A program made the translations under genes and the position numbers. The notes below the pieces were generated by a model. That model had not been told where the DNA came from, searched no databases, and was given only the letters and a program-made list of their open reading frames with translations. This document shows, piece after piece, positions 1 to 7,514 of a DNA stretch of 64,000 bases. This DNA is from Thiemannella venezuelensis (GTDB lineage Bacteria > Actinomycetota > Actinomycetes > Streptosporangiales > Streptosporangiaceae). The DNA lies in NCBI RefSeq assembly GCF_014203605.1, contig NZ_JACHJJ010000028.1:1-64000 (forward strand), in the 5' to 3' direction. The stretch's first letter is position 1, and each line of letters opens with the position of its first letter.

Positions 1-88
1 GGTTCACCAGCCCACTGACCTTGCATAACACCAGTCTGACCCCGCCGGTGTTCACGGCGAGGTCAGCCCCTACATCTTCAGTAGTCTC

Positions 89-1870
89 CTAGTGCCAATA
101 TCCGTCGTAGTGGTCGACCAGGTGCTGGGCGTCTGGGCCGGCCGAAGCGGCGGCGACTGTGAGGTCGGCCTCTCGGAGGATCTCCGACCGCACCAGTAGC
201 GGCACCGACGCTGCGGGCACCTTCTGGCCGTCGCGGTGGAAGGTCATTGGGTTGGTCGCGCACAGCGCGTCCAGGTCCCAGCCCTCGTCGGACATGCCCT
301 CGACGACGCGCAGGAGCCAGCGGGCCTGCCAGCCCGCAAGGTCGCGCACCACCTCGCCCTGCCCTTCGTGACAGTCATGCTCCCAGTAGCCGATCGACAC
401 GCCGGTCCAGCCGTGCCGGATCAGCTCCGTCCGGGCCAGGTCGTAGCGCACGACGTGACCGGCGACACGGTCCGGCTCTTCCACGTACACCTCGCGGAGG
501 ACTTGTTCGAACGGCTGCGCCAGACCCCTCTCGCGCCACGCGCCCACCTCCTCGGCGCTTGCGCCGGCCGGGTGCCACAACGCGACAGGGCCCTCGGGGC
601 GGTGCCCGGCCAGTTCCCAGCCGTCGACGGTTCTGACTGGCAGGCCAGAGGGGCCGCCGGGGATCCGCCACACCAGGGTGCGTGCGTCGGGGCCAGTGAC
701 GGGGTGGTCGAGGAGGTACTCGCCGACCTCATGCCAGGTCCATTCGCGCTGGTGGATGAGCGCCTGCTCCAGGCGGTAGCGCGCGGCCGTGCGCGCCTGC
801 TCGACCTCTCTGGGCGTGGCGGCGGCGGACAGAGTGCGGTCGAGGAACTGGTCGCGGGTCAGCACGGCCGCGTCGACGAGCGCATCGAGCGCGCGAGTGA
901 CATTCTCCTGTACGGACGCCACCCGCACCCGCGCCTGAATGAGCGCCAGCGGGGTGACTGTCTCGGGTCCGCCACGGCGGGCCAGCACGCTGACAGCCCC
1001 GTTGGCGACGGTCTCGCTGCGGCAGGTGGAGCCGGGGCCATCGTGGCCGGTGCCGCAGGTGACGGCGGCGTCGGCGAGCAGCGACGGGACCCAGGGTTCG
1101 TCAATGACCTCGCAGGTCCAGATCAGGCCGCGCACCACCGAGACGGTCCGGCCCTTCAGGAAGCGGTCCTCTCTCCAGCTGATGTCGGCGTGATGGCAGA
1201 CGAACGGGCCGCCCCGGTAGGCGGCCAGGCGGATGACCAGCTCGTGGACCAGGGCGATGGCCTCAGGAGTGAGCAGGTCGCAGACGACCGGCAACCAGCC
1301 GTCGCCTGGGGCCGGCGTGCCGGCGGTGGCCCAGTGACGCAGCAGCGGCAGCATTCCGGCCAAGCGGAGGCCGTACTCCTCGGCCAGCATCGTGGCGAAG
1401 GGGTCGGCCTCCCCGATCACGTTTCTGACCGCACCGTCTGGGCCATCTTCGGTGAGCAGACTCTCCAGGAGCGGCTGGAGCTCTCCGAGGTCCGTCAGGT
1501 GGCCGAACAGGTCACGGCGCTGTTGCGGATGGAGCAGGTGGGCGGCCGACAGCGGAATCCGATAGAGCTCCTCGTGGCGGGTGTGGCCTTGGCGGGCCCA
1601 GTAGCCAGCGCGTTCGGCCAGGTTCCAGGCGTCGTCGGGAGTCCAGTCGACGGCGCGCGCGGCCACGGTGCGGACCAGGCGCAGGACGCGCTCGTCGTAG
1701 TCGTGGCCGCCCTGCGGGCTGAGCCAGAGCTTGGTGTGGGCGTAGGTGCCGTAGAGGCGCCAATCGGTGCCAGGGCCGGGGTCGAGGCCCTGCTCGGTGA
1801 GGGCGTCGAAGCGCTGGTAGGCCTCTTTGGTAGCCGGTTCCAGATAATCCCAATTTCCCGCGAACGTCAC
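89..1870 (-). CDS. DUF4132 domain protein
   Basis: A 593-residue protein of unknown function. The C-terminal third (about residues 375-480) has the pattern I associate with the DUF4132 family: a DHPV segment, a LVWRIPGG segment, then a WHPAG and AQPFEQ stretch. The N-terminal two thirds are helix-rich and could be a HEAT-like scaffold. No signal peptide or membrane segment is seen. The start is GTG at 1870. No ribosome site precedes it, but TACGAT (1877-1882 on the top strand as ATCGTA) sits 6 bases upstream, which fits a leaderless transcript. It stands alone with no same-strand partner in view. The family name is recalled from motif pattern, not searched. Confidence 0.7.
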   Translation of the reverse strand: MTFAGNWDYLEPATKEAYQRFDALTEQGLDPGPGTDWRLYGTYAHTKLWLSPQGGHDYDERVLRLVRTVAARAVDWTPDDAWNLAERAGYWARQGHTRHEELYRIPLSAAHLLHPQQRRDLFGHLTDLGELQPLLESLLTEDGPDGAVRNVIGEADPFATMLAEEYGLRLAGMLPLLRHWATAGTPAPGDGWLPVVCDLLTPEAIALVHELVIRLAAYRGGPFVCHHADISWREDRFLKGRTVSVVRGLIWTCEVIDEPWVPSLLADAAVTCGTGHDGPGSTCRSETVANGAVSVLARRGGPETVTPLALIQARVRVASVQENVTRALDALVDAAVLTRDQFLDRTLSAAATPREVEQARTAARYRLEQALIHQREWTWHEVGEYLLDHPVTGPDARTLVWRIPGGPSGLPVRTVDGWELAGHRPEGPVALWHPAGASAEEVGAWRERGLAQPFEQVLREVYVEEPDRVAGHVVRYDLARTELIRHGWTGVSIGYWEHDCHEGQGEVVRDLAGWQARWLLRVVEGMSDEGWDLDALCATNPMTFHRDGQKVPAASVPLLVRSEILREADLTVAAASAGPDAQHLVDHYDGYWH

Positions 1871-2194
1871 CCGGTGATCGTAGTCGCACGATGTCCGAAT
1901 GAAGATCGCCGTCCTGGACGGCTACTGGTGGGTTGCTCGAGACCTGGATCTCCGGCGTCCTTCTCTCGGAGGTGGCCCCAGTCGGCCATCTAGCGACGCA
2001 GCCCTGTTCACCGAGGCGCCAAGCTGGGGTTTTGCCTCTCAGCTGTGCGTGTTCTCAAAGTCGTGACCGTCTCCGCTTCCGAGAGCACGATCTTCTCGGA
2101 AACCGGTTGACCTGCGCAGATCAGCTTAGAGTGGCATATCCGTTAGAAATTTCTCCATTGCTACCGGGACCCCGATCCCGGCCACGGGGGCCTC
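1871..2194. other. Intergenic region between divergent genes
   Basis: About 320 bases separate the DUF4132 gene from the TetR gene. The left edge holds the putative leaderless -10 (1877-1882) of the leftward gene. The right half is AT-richer than its surroundings, as expected of a promoter region. A 55-codon ORF (1899-2066) lies here but has no ribosome site and no recognisable similarity. I see no RNA gene. Confidence 0.4.
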
Positions 2195-2226
2195 CTCTAC
2201 TGTACCTACTAGTATGTACAGTAGAG
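2195..2226. promoter_or_regulatory. TetR-type palindromic operator over promoter
   Basis: A 32-bp palindrome centred at 2210/2211 with a single mismatched pair. The outer arms are CTCTACTGTAC (2195-2205) and GTACAGTAGAG (2216-2226), and the core is TACTAGTA (2207-2214). It overlaps the candidate -10 boxes TAGTAT (2210-2215) and TACAGT (2217-2222) and ends just before the GTG start of the TetR gene. This is the usual arrangement for autorepression by a TetR dimer or dimer pair; binding is inferred. Confidence 0.75.
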
Positions 2227-2228
2227 AG

Positions 2229-2813
2229 GTGAACACGGAAGAACGCCTCATCGAAAGCACGCGTGCCCTGCTGTGGGAGCGCGGCTACCTGGGCACCAGT
2301 CCGAAAGCCATCCAGCAGCGGGCCGGCGCCGGACAGGGCAGCATGTACCACCACTTCGCCGGCAAACACGGCCTGGCGCTGACGGCCATCCGCCGCACCG
2401 CCGAGGAACTGCAGGCCGTCGCGGAGGCCCGGCTGTCGGTTCCCGGCACGGCCCTCGAACGCATCACCGCCTACCTGCGTCGCGAACGCGACGTGCTGAA
2501 AGGCTGCCCGGTCGGCAGACTCACCCAGGACCCCGACGTGATGGCCGATCCCGCCCTACGGGCGCCGGTCGAAGACACCCTTGCGTGGCTTCGCACCCGC
2601 CTGGCGCAGGTGCTGGACGAGGGCCGCGCCGCGGGCGAACTGGATCGCCGGCTCGACCCGCCGGCCACGGCCGCGGCCATCGTCGCGGTCCTGCAAGGCG
2701 GATACGTGCTCGCCCGCGCTTCGGGCACCACCGACCCGTTCGATCAGGCCGTATCGGGTGTGCTCGCGCTGTTGGCGGCCCACGCCCCCGAGACCGCCCG
2801 GCAACGCGCGTGA
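2229..2813 (+). CDS. TetR/AcrR family transcriptional regulator
   Basis: About 194 residues, normal for TetR. The N-terminal helix-turn-helix is clear (ALLWERGYLGTSPKAIQQ, then GQGSMYHHFAGKHGLA), followed by an all-helical ligand domain with a GCPVGRLTQD segment typical of the LmrA/YxaF-like branch. I prefer GTG at 2229: TACAGT ends 6 bases upstream and would give a leaderless message. ATG at 2214 is in frame but lies inside the operator. The cupin gene follows 32 bases downstream and is probably co-transcribed, so cupin expression is likely released when the regulator meets its ligand. The ligand is unknown. Confidence 0.9.
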   Translation: MNTEERLIESTRALLWERGYLGTSPKAIQQRAGAGQGSMYHHFAGKHGLALTAIRRTAEELQAVAEARLSVPGTALERITAYLRRERDVLKGCPVGRLTQDPDVMADPALRAPVEDTLAWLRTRLAQVLDEGRAAGELDRRLDPPATAAAIVAVLQGGYVLARASGTTDPFDQAVSGVLALLAAHAPETARQRA

Positions 2814-2845
2814 GCAGGGAACCCGACCGGAAGGACTGCGACGTC

Positions 2846-3322
2846 ATGCCCGCCCCGAGAACTCCGGCGACCGGGGAGATCCCCGGCGACGGCGCCGGAC
2901 CGGAGCCCGACCGGCCGGTCACCGACATCGAATACCGCGGCTCCCAGCACGTCGTCGGCTCCCAGCACGTCGTCCCGGCCACGGGCACCCCGCCGGTCAC
3001 CCGTACCGTCGTACTCGACCAACCGCTGGCGGCGCCGTCGGCCACCCATCGCGTCGAAGTGCGGCGCATCAGCATCGCCGCCGGCCTGCCCGCCGGACTG
3101 CACGTCCACAACTGCCCCGTGTTCGGCAACATCGAGACCGGCTCCGTGGTGTACCAGATCGACGGCCGGCCGGAGTCCGTGCTCACCCCGGGCGACACGT
3201 TCTACGAACCGGAGGGCACCCGCATCGCCCGCTTCGACGCGCAAGACGACGGAGTGACGTTCCTGGCGTACTTCCTCCTCGGCGCCGGGCAAACAGTCGA
3301 GCTGGAGTTTCCCGACACCTGA
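2846..3322 (+). CDS. Cupin domain protein
   Basis: A 158-residue single-domain cupin. The beta-barrel motif region reads GLPAGLHVHNCPVFGNIETG, then GDTFYEPEGT, then VTFLAYFLLGAG. The two histidines in HVH are potential metal ligands, but the glutamate and second-motif histidine of canonical metal cupins are not obvious, so it may bind a small molecule rather than catalyse oxidation. A disordered, acidic N-terminal leader of about 30 residues precedes it. The start at 2846 has AAGGA upstream and the gene follows the TetR gene in the same direction, so it is the presumed regulated partner. Residues 32-43 contain a perfect duplicated hexapeptide (see the repeat at 2939). Confidence 0.8.
   Translation: MPAPRTPATGEIPGDGAGPEPDRPVTDIEYRGSQHVVGSQHVVPATGTPPVTRTVVLDQPLAAPSATHRVEVRRISIAAGLPAGLHVHNCPVFGNIETGSVVYQIDGRPESVLTPGDTFYEPEGTRIARFDAQDDGVTFLAYFLLGAGQTVELEFPDT
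2939..2974 (+). repeat. 18-bp perfect tandem duplication in cupin gene
   Basis: GGCTCCCAGCACGTCGTC occurs twice head to tail (2939-2956 and 2957-2974). It duplicates the hexapeptide GSQHVV in frame in the N-terminal segment of the cupin, just before the barrel. It is probably a slippage product that adds six residues without breaking the frame. Confidence 0.9.
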
Positions 3323-3394
3323 CACCGGACTCCGCGCGCCGCCGTACACGTCCGAGGTGCCGAAGAGGCCGATGCCCGCCTCACAGGACCGGTC

Positions 3395-4261
3395 TCATCC
3401 GGTTCCGTACCGGAAGAGGTCGTTGAGTTCCGCCTGGGAGAGCTGGTCGTCGGCGTACGAGAACGTGCCCCGCTCGGCCAGTTCCCGGGCCGCGCGCAGC
3501 AGGTGGCGGTACATCGCGCGGGCGATGCTGCCGCCCACCGTGACCCGCCGCACCCCGAGCCCGCGCAGATCGTCCAGCGACAGGGCGCTGCCGGTGAGGC
3601 CCATGACCACGTTGAGCGGGCCGTCGAGTTCGCGCACCAGCGTGCCGATGGTGGCGGCGTCGGCGGCGCCCGGGACGAAGGCGCAGTCCGCTCCGGCCGC
3701 CAGGTACGCGTTGGCCCGCCGCACGCACTCCTCCAGCGAGGCGCCGACCTGGAGCGCGTCGGTCCGCCCGACAAGGACGAACGGCTCTCCCCCGGCGTCT
3801 ACGGCGGCTCGGGCCGCGCCGATGCGGTCCGCCGCGAGCGCCGTGTCGTAGAGCGGCCGGGCGCGGTCACCGGTGAAGTCCTCGATGTTGCCGCCCGCGG
3901 CTCCGGCCGCGAGCGCCATCGCGACCGTGACCGCCACCGCCTCGGGCGCCTCGCCGTACCCCTCCTCGAGATCCGCGCTCACGGGCACCGCGACCTCGGC
4001 GGCGATCTCACGGATCCGGCGCATCATCGCCTCACGGCCGACCCTGCCCTCCGGCTTCTGCTCGGCGAAGAAGTCGTGGTCCGGGCGCCCGAGGGAGAAC
4101 GCGACGCCCGCGCTGGTCGTCGCCACGGCGGGAAAGCCCGCCGACTCCAGGATCCGGGCGCTTCCCACGTCCCACGCGTTCGGGAGCAGGAAGCAGCCCT
4201 CCCGGTGCAGCCCGACGAAACGTTCCGCCCGTTCCCGCCTGCCGCCGTCCATACTGTCCAT
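3395..4261 (-). CDS. Isocitrate lyase/PEP mutase family protein
   Basis: A 288-residue TIM-barrel protein of the isocitrate lyase/phosphoenolpyruvate mutase superfamily. Visible family features are LLPNAWDVGSARILESAG near the N terminus, VSADLEEGYG (metal-binding Asp/Glu region), GGNIED, LVGRTDAL and NVVMGL. It lacks the KKCGH catalytic loop of isocitrate lyase, so C-C or P-C lyase/mutase chemistry on a 2-oxo-acid-type substrate is likelier; the substrate is unknown. ATG at 4261 is preceded by GGGAGAGG at good spacing and is preferred over upstream in-frame codons. It is divergent from the LysR gene, a likely regulator. Confidence 0.85.
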   Translation of the reverse strand: MDSMDGGRRERAERFVGLHREGCFLLPNAWDVGSARILESAGFPAVATTSAGVAFSLGRPDHDFFAEQKPEGRVGREAMMRRIREIAAEVAVPVSADLEEGYGEAPEAVAVTVAMALAAGAAGGNIEDFTGDRARPLYDTALAADRIGAARAAVDAGGEPFVLVGRTDALQVGASLEECVRRANAYLAAGADCAFVPGAADAATIGTLVRELDGPLNVVMGLTGSALSLDDLRGLGVRRVTVGGSIARAMYRHLLRAARELAERGTFSYADDQLSQAELNDLFRYGTG

Positions 4262-4417
4262 ACCGTCCTCTCCCGTCCGTCGACGTCCACCAGAGCCCGG
4301 CACCGGACCGGCGCCCCGGCGCACCCGCGCCGGACGTCGATCACCATCTCTCCGACCGGCTCCAGAAGACCGTACGGCCCCGCTCCGTGGACCAGAACCC
4401 CCGATCTGTTGCCGTAC

Positions 4418-4436
4418 CCATAAGCGATGGTTATGG
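4418..4436. promoter_or_regulatory. LysR box (T-N11-A) in divergent promoter
   Basis: CCATAA (4418-4423), 7 bases, then TTATGG (4431-4436) form a perfect 6-bp inverted repeat. It contains the T-N11-A signature (T4421, A4433) of LysR-type binding sites. It lies directly upstream of the LysR gene GTG (4444) and about 160 bases from the divergent PEP-mutase-family start. Confidence 0.65.
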
Positions 4437-4443
4437 TCGGCGC

Positions 4444-5343
4444 GTGGAGAACCTCCAGCGGCTGAGGGTGCTCCGGGCGGTCGCGCAGCACGGCTCGTTC
4501 ACCGCGGCCGGCGGCGCGCTCGCGATGTCGCAGCCCGCCGTCTCCCAGCACGTCGGCGCACTCGAACGCGAGCTGGGCGCCCGGCTGGTCGAGCGCACCA
4601 CCCGCGGCGCCCGGCTGACCCCGGAAGGTGAGATCGTTCTCCGGCACGCGCTGCGGATCCTGACCTCCTGCGACGAGGCCCGCCGCGAGCTCGACCAGCT
4701 CCGCTCCGGCGATTTCGCGACCGTGCGGGTGGCCGCGTTCCCCACGGCGTGCAGCCGCCTGCTGCCCCGGGCGGTCGCGCTGTGGCGGCGCCGCCACCCC
4801 GCGCTGCCGTTCGAGTTCGTCGAATGCGACGCCGACCAGGCACTGGAGCTGGTCCGGCGGGGAGAGGCGGACCTCGCGCTCACCTACGACTACGCCGCTC
4901 ACCCCATCGACCTGCGCCATCTGGCCGTGCAGCCGCTGCCGGACGACCCGCTGACGCTCGTGCTGCCCGCGGACCATCCGCTCGCCCCGACACCCGTCGT
5001 CGACGTCGCCGCCCTGGCCGGAGAGGCATGGATCGGCGGCACCTCCTTCGCCTGCGCGGAGTCGCTGCGCGCCATCTGCGGAGCCGCCGGATTCACCCCG
5101 GTGGTCGCCCTGAGCTCCAACCGCTACCCGACGACGCTGGCGATGGTGGCGGCCGGGCACGGCATCGCCCTCGTACCGGCCTCCGCGCTGAGCGATCCGC
5201 CGGCCGGGGCCACGATCCGGCCGCTGCACCCGGCGCCGCCGCCGCGCCGGAGGTGGGCGGCCACCCGGGGCGGCCCCGGCGCGCCGACGGCCCACCTCGT
5301 GGACTGCCTGGTCGCGACGGCGGCGGACGAGGCGCGCCGGTAG
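4444..5343 (+). CDS. LysR family transcriptional regulator
   Basis: A 299-residue LysR-type regulator. The N-terminal winged helix-turn-helix is clear (VENLQRLRVLRAVAQHGSFT, then GALAMSQPAVSQHVGALER), and the effector domain contains FPTACSRLLPRAVALWRRRHP and LVLPADHPLA. I chose GTG at 4444: the upstream in-frame ATG at 4387 adds residues not seen in LysR proteins, and the LysR box ends 7 bases before GTG, consistent with a leaderless start using TTATGG as -10. It is divergent from the PEP-mutase-family gene, which it probably controls together with itself. The inducer is unknown. Confidence 0.9.
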   Translation: MENLQRLRVLRAVAQHGSFTAAGGALAMSQPAVSQHVGALERELGARLVERTTRGARLTPEGEIVLRHALRILTSCDEARRELDQLRSGDFATVRVAAFPTACSRLLPRAVALWRRRHPALPFEFVECDADQALELVRRGEADLALTYDYAAHPIDLRHLAVQPLPDDPLTLVLPADHPLAPTPVVDVAALAGEAWIGGTSFACAESLRAICGAAGFTPVVALSSNRYPTTLAMVAAGHGIALVPASALSDPPAGATIRPLHPAPPPRRRWAATRGGPGAPTAHLVDCLVATAADEARR

Positions 5344-5405
5344 GACCCGGAAGCCGGCCTCTGCCTCCGGTGGAGGCCGCGGCAGGAGAGAAATCCGCCC
5401 GCGGC

Positions 5406-5458
5406 TGTCGATTCCGGCCGGTGCCGTACGTCATAGGAATATGTACGGCACCGGCCGG
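5406..5458 (+). promoter_or_regulatory. ECF42-type promoter overlapped by 16-bp inverted repeat
   Basis: TGTCGA (5406-5411), 17 bases, then CGTC (5429-5432) matches the published ECF42 promoter signature (TGTCGA at -35, CGA/TC at -10). The sigma factor encoded three genes downstream is of that family, so autoregulation is likely. Superimposed is a perfect 16-bp inverted repeat, CCGGCCGGTGCCGTAC (5414-5429) and its complement (5443-5458), separated by 13 bases. It spans the spacer, the -10 and the expected transcription start. It could be an operator or could form a hairpin; its role is unknown. Confidence 0.7.
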
Positions 5459-5480
5459 ACGACACCGAAGGGGAAAACGC

Positions 5481-5822
5481 ATGAGATACGTGCTGCTGGC
5501 CGTCGGGGACGAGAGGCCCTGGGCGGAGGCCGGACCGGCCGAACGGGAGGAGGTCTACGCCCGGTGGGGCCGGTTCGAGGAGATGCTGACGGCCCGGGAC
5601 GCGGGCCGGGGCGGCGACGAGCTGGCCCACTCCGGCACCGCCACCACGGTCAGGAAGACCGGGGGAAAGGTGATCGTCACCGACGGCCCCTACGCGGAGG
5701 CGACCGAGCAGATCGGCGGGTACGTCACGATCGAGGCGGCGGGCATGGACGAGGCGATCGAGTTCGCCCGGGCCTGCCCGTCGGACGTCGTGGAGATCCG
5801 CCCCGTCCCGGACAGGGGGTGA
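5481..5822 (+). CDS. YCII/DGPF domain protein (first copy)
   Basis: A 113-residue protein of the YCII-related DGPF family: RYVLLAVGDE at the N terminus, TDGPYAEATEQIGGY in the middle and a final ARACPSDVVEIRPV. ATG at 5481 follows AAGGGGA. It is the first gene of a three-gene run (DGPF, DGPF, ECF42 sigma factor) behind the ECF42-type promoter. DGPF proteins are the recognised genomic partners of ECF42 sigma factors, but their biochemical activity is not established. The fold is a ferredoxin-like dimer and no enzymatic role should be assumed. Confidence 0.85.
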   Translation: MRYVLLAVGDERPWAEAGPAEREEVYARWGRFEEMLTARDAGRGGDELAHSGTATTVRKTGGKVIVTDGPYAEATEQIGGYVTIEAAGMDEAIEFARACPSDVVEIRPVPDRG

Positions 5823-5829
5823 GCGCGCC

Positions 5830-6174
5830 GTGAAGTACGCGCTGCTGATGTACGGCGACGAGCGCCGATGGGCCGCCGCCACCGAGGAGGAGATCAAGGA
5901 GGCCTACGCCGCGCACGGCCGGTTCATGGATCTGCTCACCGAACGCGGGGCCTACCTCGGCGGGGAGGAACTGGACGGTTCCTCCACCGCCGTCACCCTG
6001 CGCACCGGCGGAGGGCGGACACTGCGCACCGACGGCCCCTACGCCGAGACCGCCGAGCACCTGGGCGGCTTCTACCTCGTGGAGGCCCGGGACCTGGACG
6101 AGGCGATCGAGTTCGCCACGGCCTGCCCCGAGGAGATCGTGGAGATCCGCCCCGTGGTCGAATACCAGGGATGA
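5830..6174 (+). CDS. YCII/DGPF domain protein (second copy)
   Basis: A 114-residue paralogue of the preceding gene, with KYALLMYGDERRW at the start, TDGPYAETAEHLGGFYLVEA in the centre and CPEEIVEIRPV at the end. GTG at 5830 lies 7 bases after the stop of the first copy. The stop (TGA, 6172-6174) overlaps the ATG of the sigma factor, so translation of the two is probably coupled. Two consecutive diverged copies suggest a heterodimer or a tandem duplication. Confidence 0.85.
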   Translation: MKYALLMYGDERRWAAATEEEIKEAYAAHGRFMDLLTERGAYLGGEELDGSSTAVTLRTGGGRTLRTDGPYAETAEHLGGFYLVEARDLDEAIEFATACPEEIVEIRPVVEYQG

Positions 6175-7391
6175 GCAGGAGCGTGACAGCGGTCGAGCAG
6201 GCGTACCGGCGGCACTGGGCGCGCCTGCTCGCCCTGCTCACCGCAGAACTGCGGGATCTGGACCTGGCCGAGGAGTCGCTGCAGGACGCCTTCGCCGCGG
6301 CCGTCACCGCCTGGCCGCCGGAGCCCGCCAACCCGCCGGCCTGGCTGCTCACCACGGCGCGCAGACGCGCACTGGACCGGCTCCGGCGCGTCGCCGTCGC
6401 GGCCGGGAAACTGCCGCTGCTGATCGTCGACGACCGGCCGGAGCCTTCCTCCATCCCCGACGAGCGGCTCCGGCTGATCTTCACCTGCTGCCACCCGGCG
6501 CTGTCCGCGGACGCCCGGGTGGCCCTCACCCTGCGCTGCGTGGGCGGCCTGACCACCCGCGAGATCGCCCGGCTGTTCCTGGTTCCCGAGGCCACCATGG
6601 CCGCCAGGATCACCCGGGCCAAGAAGAAGATCGCCCAGGCCGGCATCCCCTACCGGGTCCCGGCCGGACCCGAACTGGCCGAGCGCCGCGACGGCGTGCT
6701 GGCCGTGGTCTACCTCGTCTTCACCGAGGGGTACGCCGCGACCGGAGGCGACCGGCTCATCCGCGAGGACCTCGCCGCCGAGGCGGTCGCGCTGGGCCGG
6801 ATGCTCCGCGAGCTGCTGCCCGCCGACCCGGAGGTGGACGGGCTGCTGGCGCTGATGCTGCTGCACCACGCCCGGCGCGACGCCCGGCTCGGCCCCTCGG
6901 GTGAGCTGGTCCGCCTGCCCGACCAGGACCGCTCGCGCTGGCACCGCGGGGAGATCGCCGAGGCGGTCTCCCTGCTGGAGTCCTCCCGGCCGCAGCACAC
7001 GGCGGACCCCTTCCCCGGCCCCTACCTGCTGCAGGCGGCGATCGCCGCCGAACACGCGACCGCCACCCGCGCCGCGGACACCGACTGGTCCGCGATCGCC
7101 CGGCTCTACGGCGAACTGGAGCGGCTCACCGGGTCGGCGGTGGTCAGGCTCAACCGTGCCGTGGCGGTCGCCGAGGCCGACGGGCCCGGGGCCGGGCTGG
7201 CGCTCCTCGACGGGCTGGACCACGAACTGGGCCGCCACCACCTGCTCCACGCCGCCCGCGCGGAGCTGCTGCGCCGCCTCGGTCGGGAACGGGAGGCCCT
7301 GGACGCCTACGGCCGGGCGCTGGAGGTCGTCGGCACCGATCCGGAGCGGGCTTTCCTGCTGTCCCGCAGGGCGGAGCTGTCCGTCCGGTGA
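6171..7391 (+). CDS. ECF42-family RNA polymerase sigma factor
   Basis: A 406-residue sigma factor, about twice the normal ECF length. Residues 1-80 hold region 2 (YRRHWARLLALLTAELRDLD, then ESLQDAFAAAVTAWP) and about 110-165 hold region 4 (VALTLRCVGGLTTREIARLF, then EATMAARITRAKKKI). The remaining 230 residues are helical, with the conserved YLVFTEGYAAT segment and a C-terminal TPR-like part ending in LDAYGRALEVVGTDPERAFL. This extension and the linked DGPF genes define the ECF42 group, which has no classical anti-sigma factor; the extension is thought to control activity. ATG overlaps the upstream stop. Confidence 0.93.
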   Translation: MSRSVTAVEQAYRRHWARLLALLTAELRDLDLAEESLQDAFAAAVTAWPPEPANPPAWLLTTARRRALDRLRRVAVAAGKLPLLIVDDRPEPSSIPDERLRLIFTCCHPALSADARVALTLRCVGGLTTREIARLFLVPEATMAARITRAKKKIAQAGIPYRVPAGPELAERRDGVLAVVYLVFTEGYAATGGDRLIREDLAAEAVALGRMLRELLPADPEVDGLLALMLLHHARRDARLGPSGELVRLPDQDRSRWHRGEIAEAVSLLESSRPQHTADPFPGPYLLQAAIAAEHATATRAADTDWSAIARLYGELERLTGSAVVRLNRAVAVAEADGPGAGLALLDGLDHELGRHHLLHAARAELLRRLGREREALDAYGRALEVVGTDPERAFLLSRRAELSVR

Positions 7392-7403
7392 GGGGTATTT
7401 GGG

Positions 7404-7490
7404 GGTCGGTAGATGTGTATACGATCCGACCGTCTTTACTTTGTAGATTCAAATCTGGTGCGGCGCCGGTGCCCTCAGCGGCGCCGCACC
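7404..7490 (+). terminator. Two hairpins after ECF42 operon
   Basis: The first stem, GGTCGG (7404-7409) with CCGACC (7426-7431), is followed by a T-rich stretch (GTCTTTACTTT). The second is a perfect 12-bp stem, GGTGCGGCGCCG (7457-7468) with its complement (7479-7490). They separate the rightward sigma operon from the leftward trpBA-gntR operon and probably terminate both. An AT-rich element between them (7434-7458) resembles one at 35395. Confidence 0.55.
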
Positions 7491-7514
7491 GGCCCGGTGA
7501 CGTGCGGCCGGGCG

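Noticed and set aside
236-1993. 585-residue rightward ORF antisense to the DUF4132 gene
   Set aside because: Its composition is a codon-bias shadow of the opposite strand; no ribosome site and no domain is recognisable.
1899-2066. 55-codon ORF starting MKIAVLDGYWW
   Set aside because: No ribosome site, no homology I recognise and no supporting promoter. Left out as a gene but it could be checked for conservation.
7410-7421. AGATGTGTATA matches the first bases of the Tn5 mosaic end
   Set aside because: Only 11 bases match and the following bases diverge. Taken as chance and not as transposon or adapter sequence.
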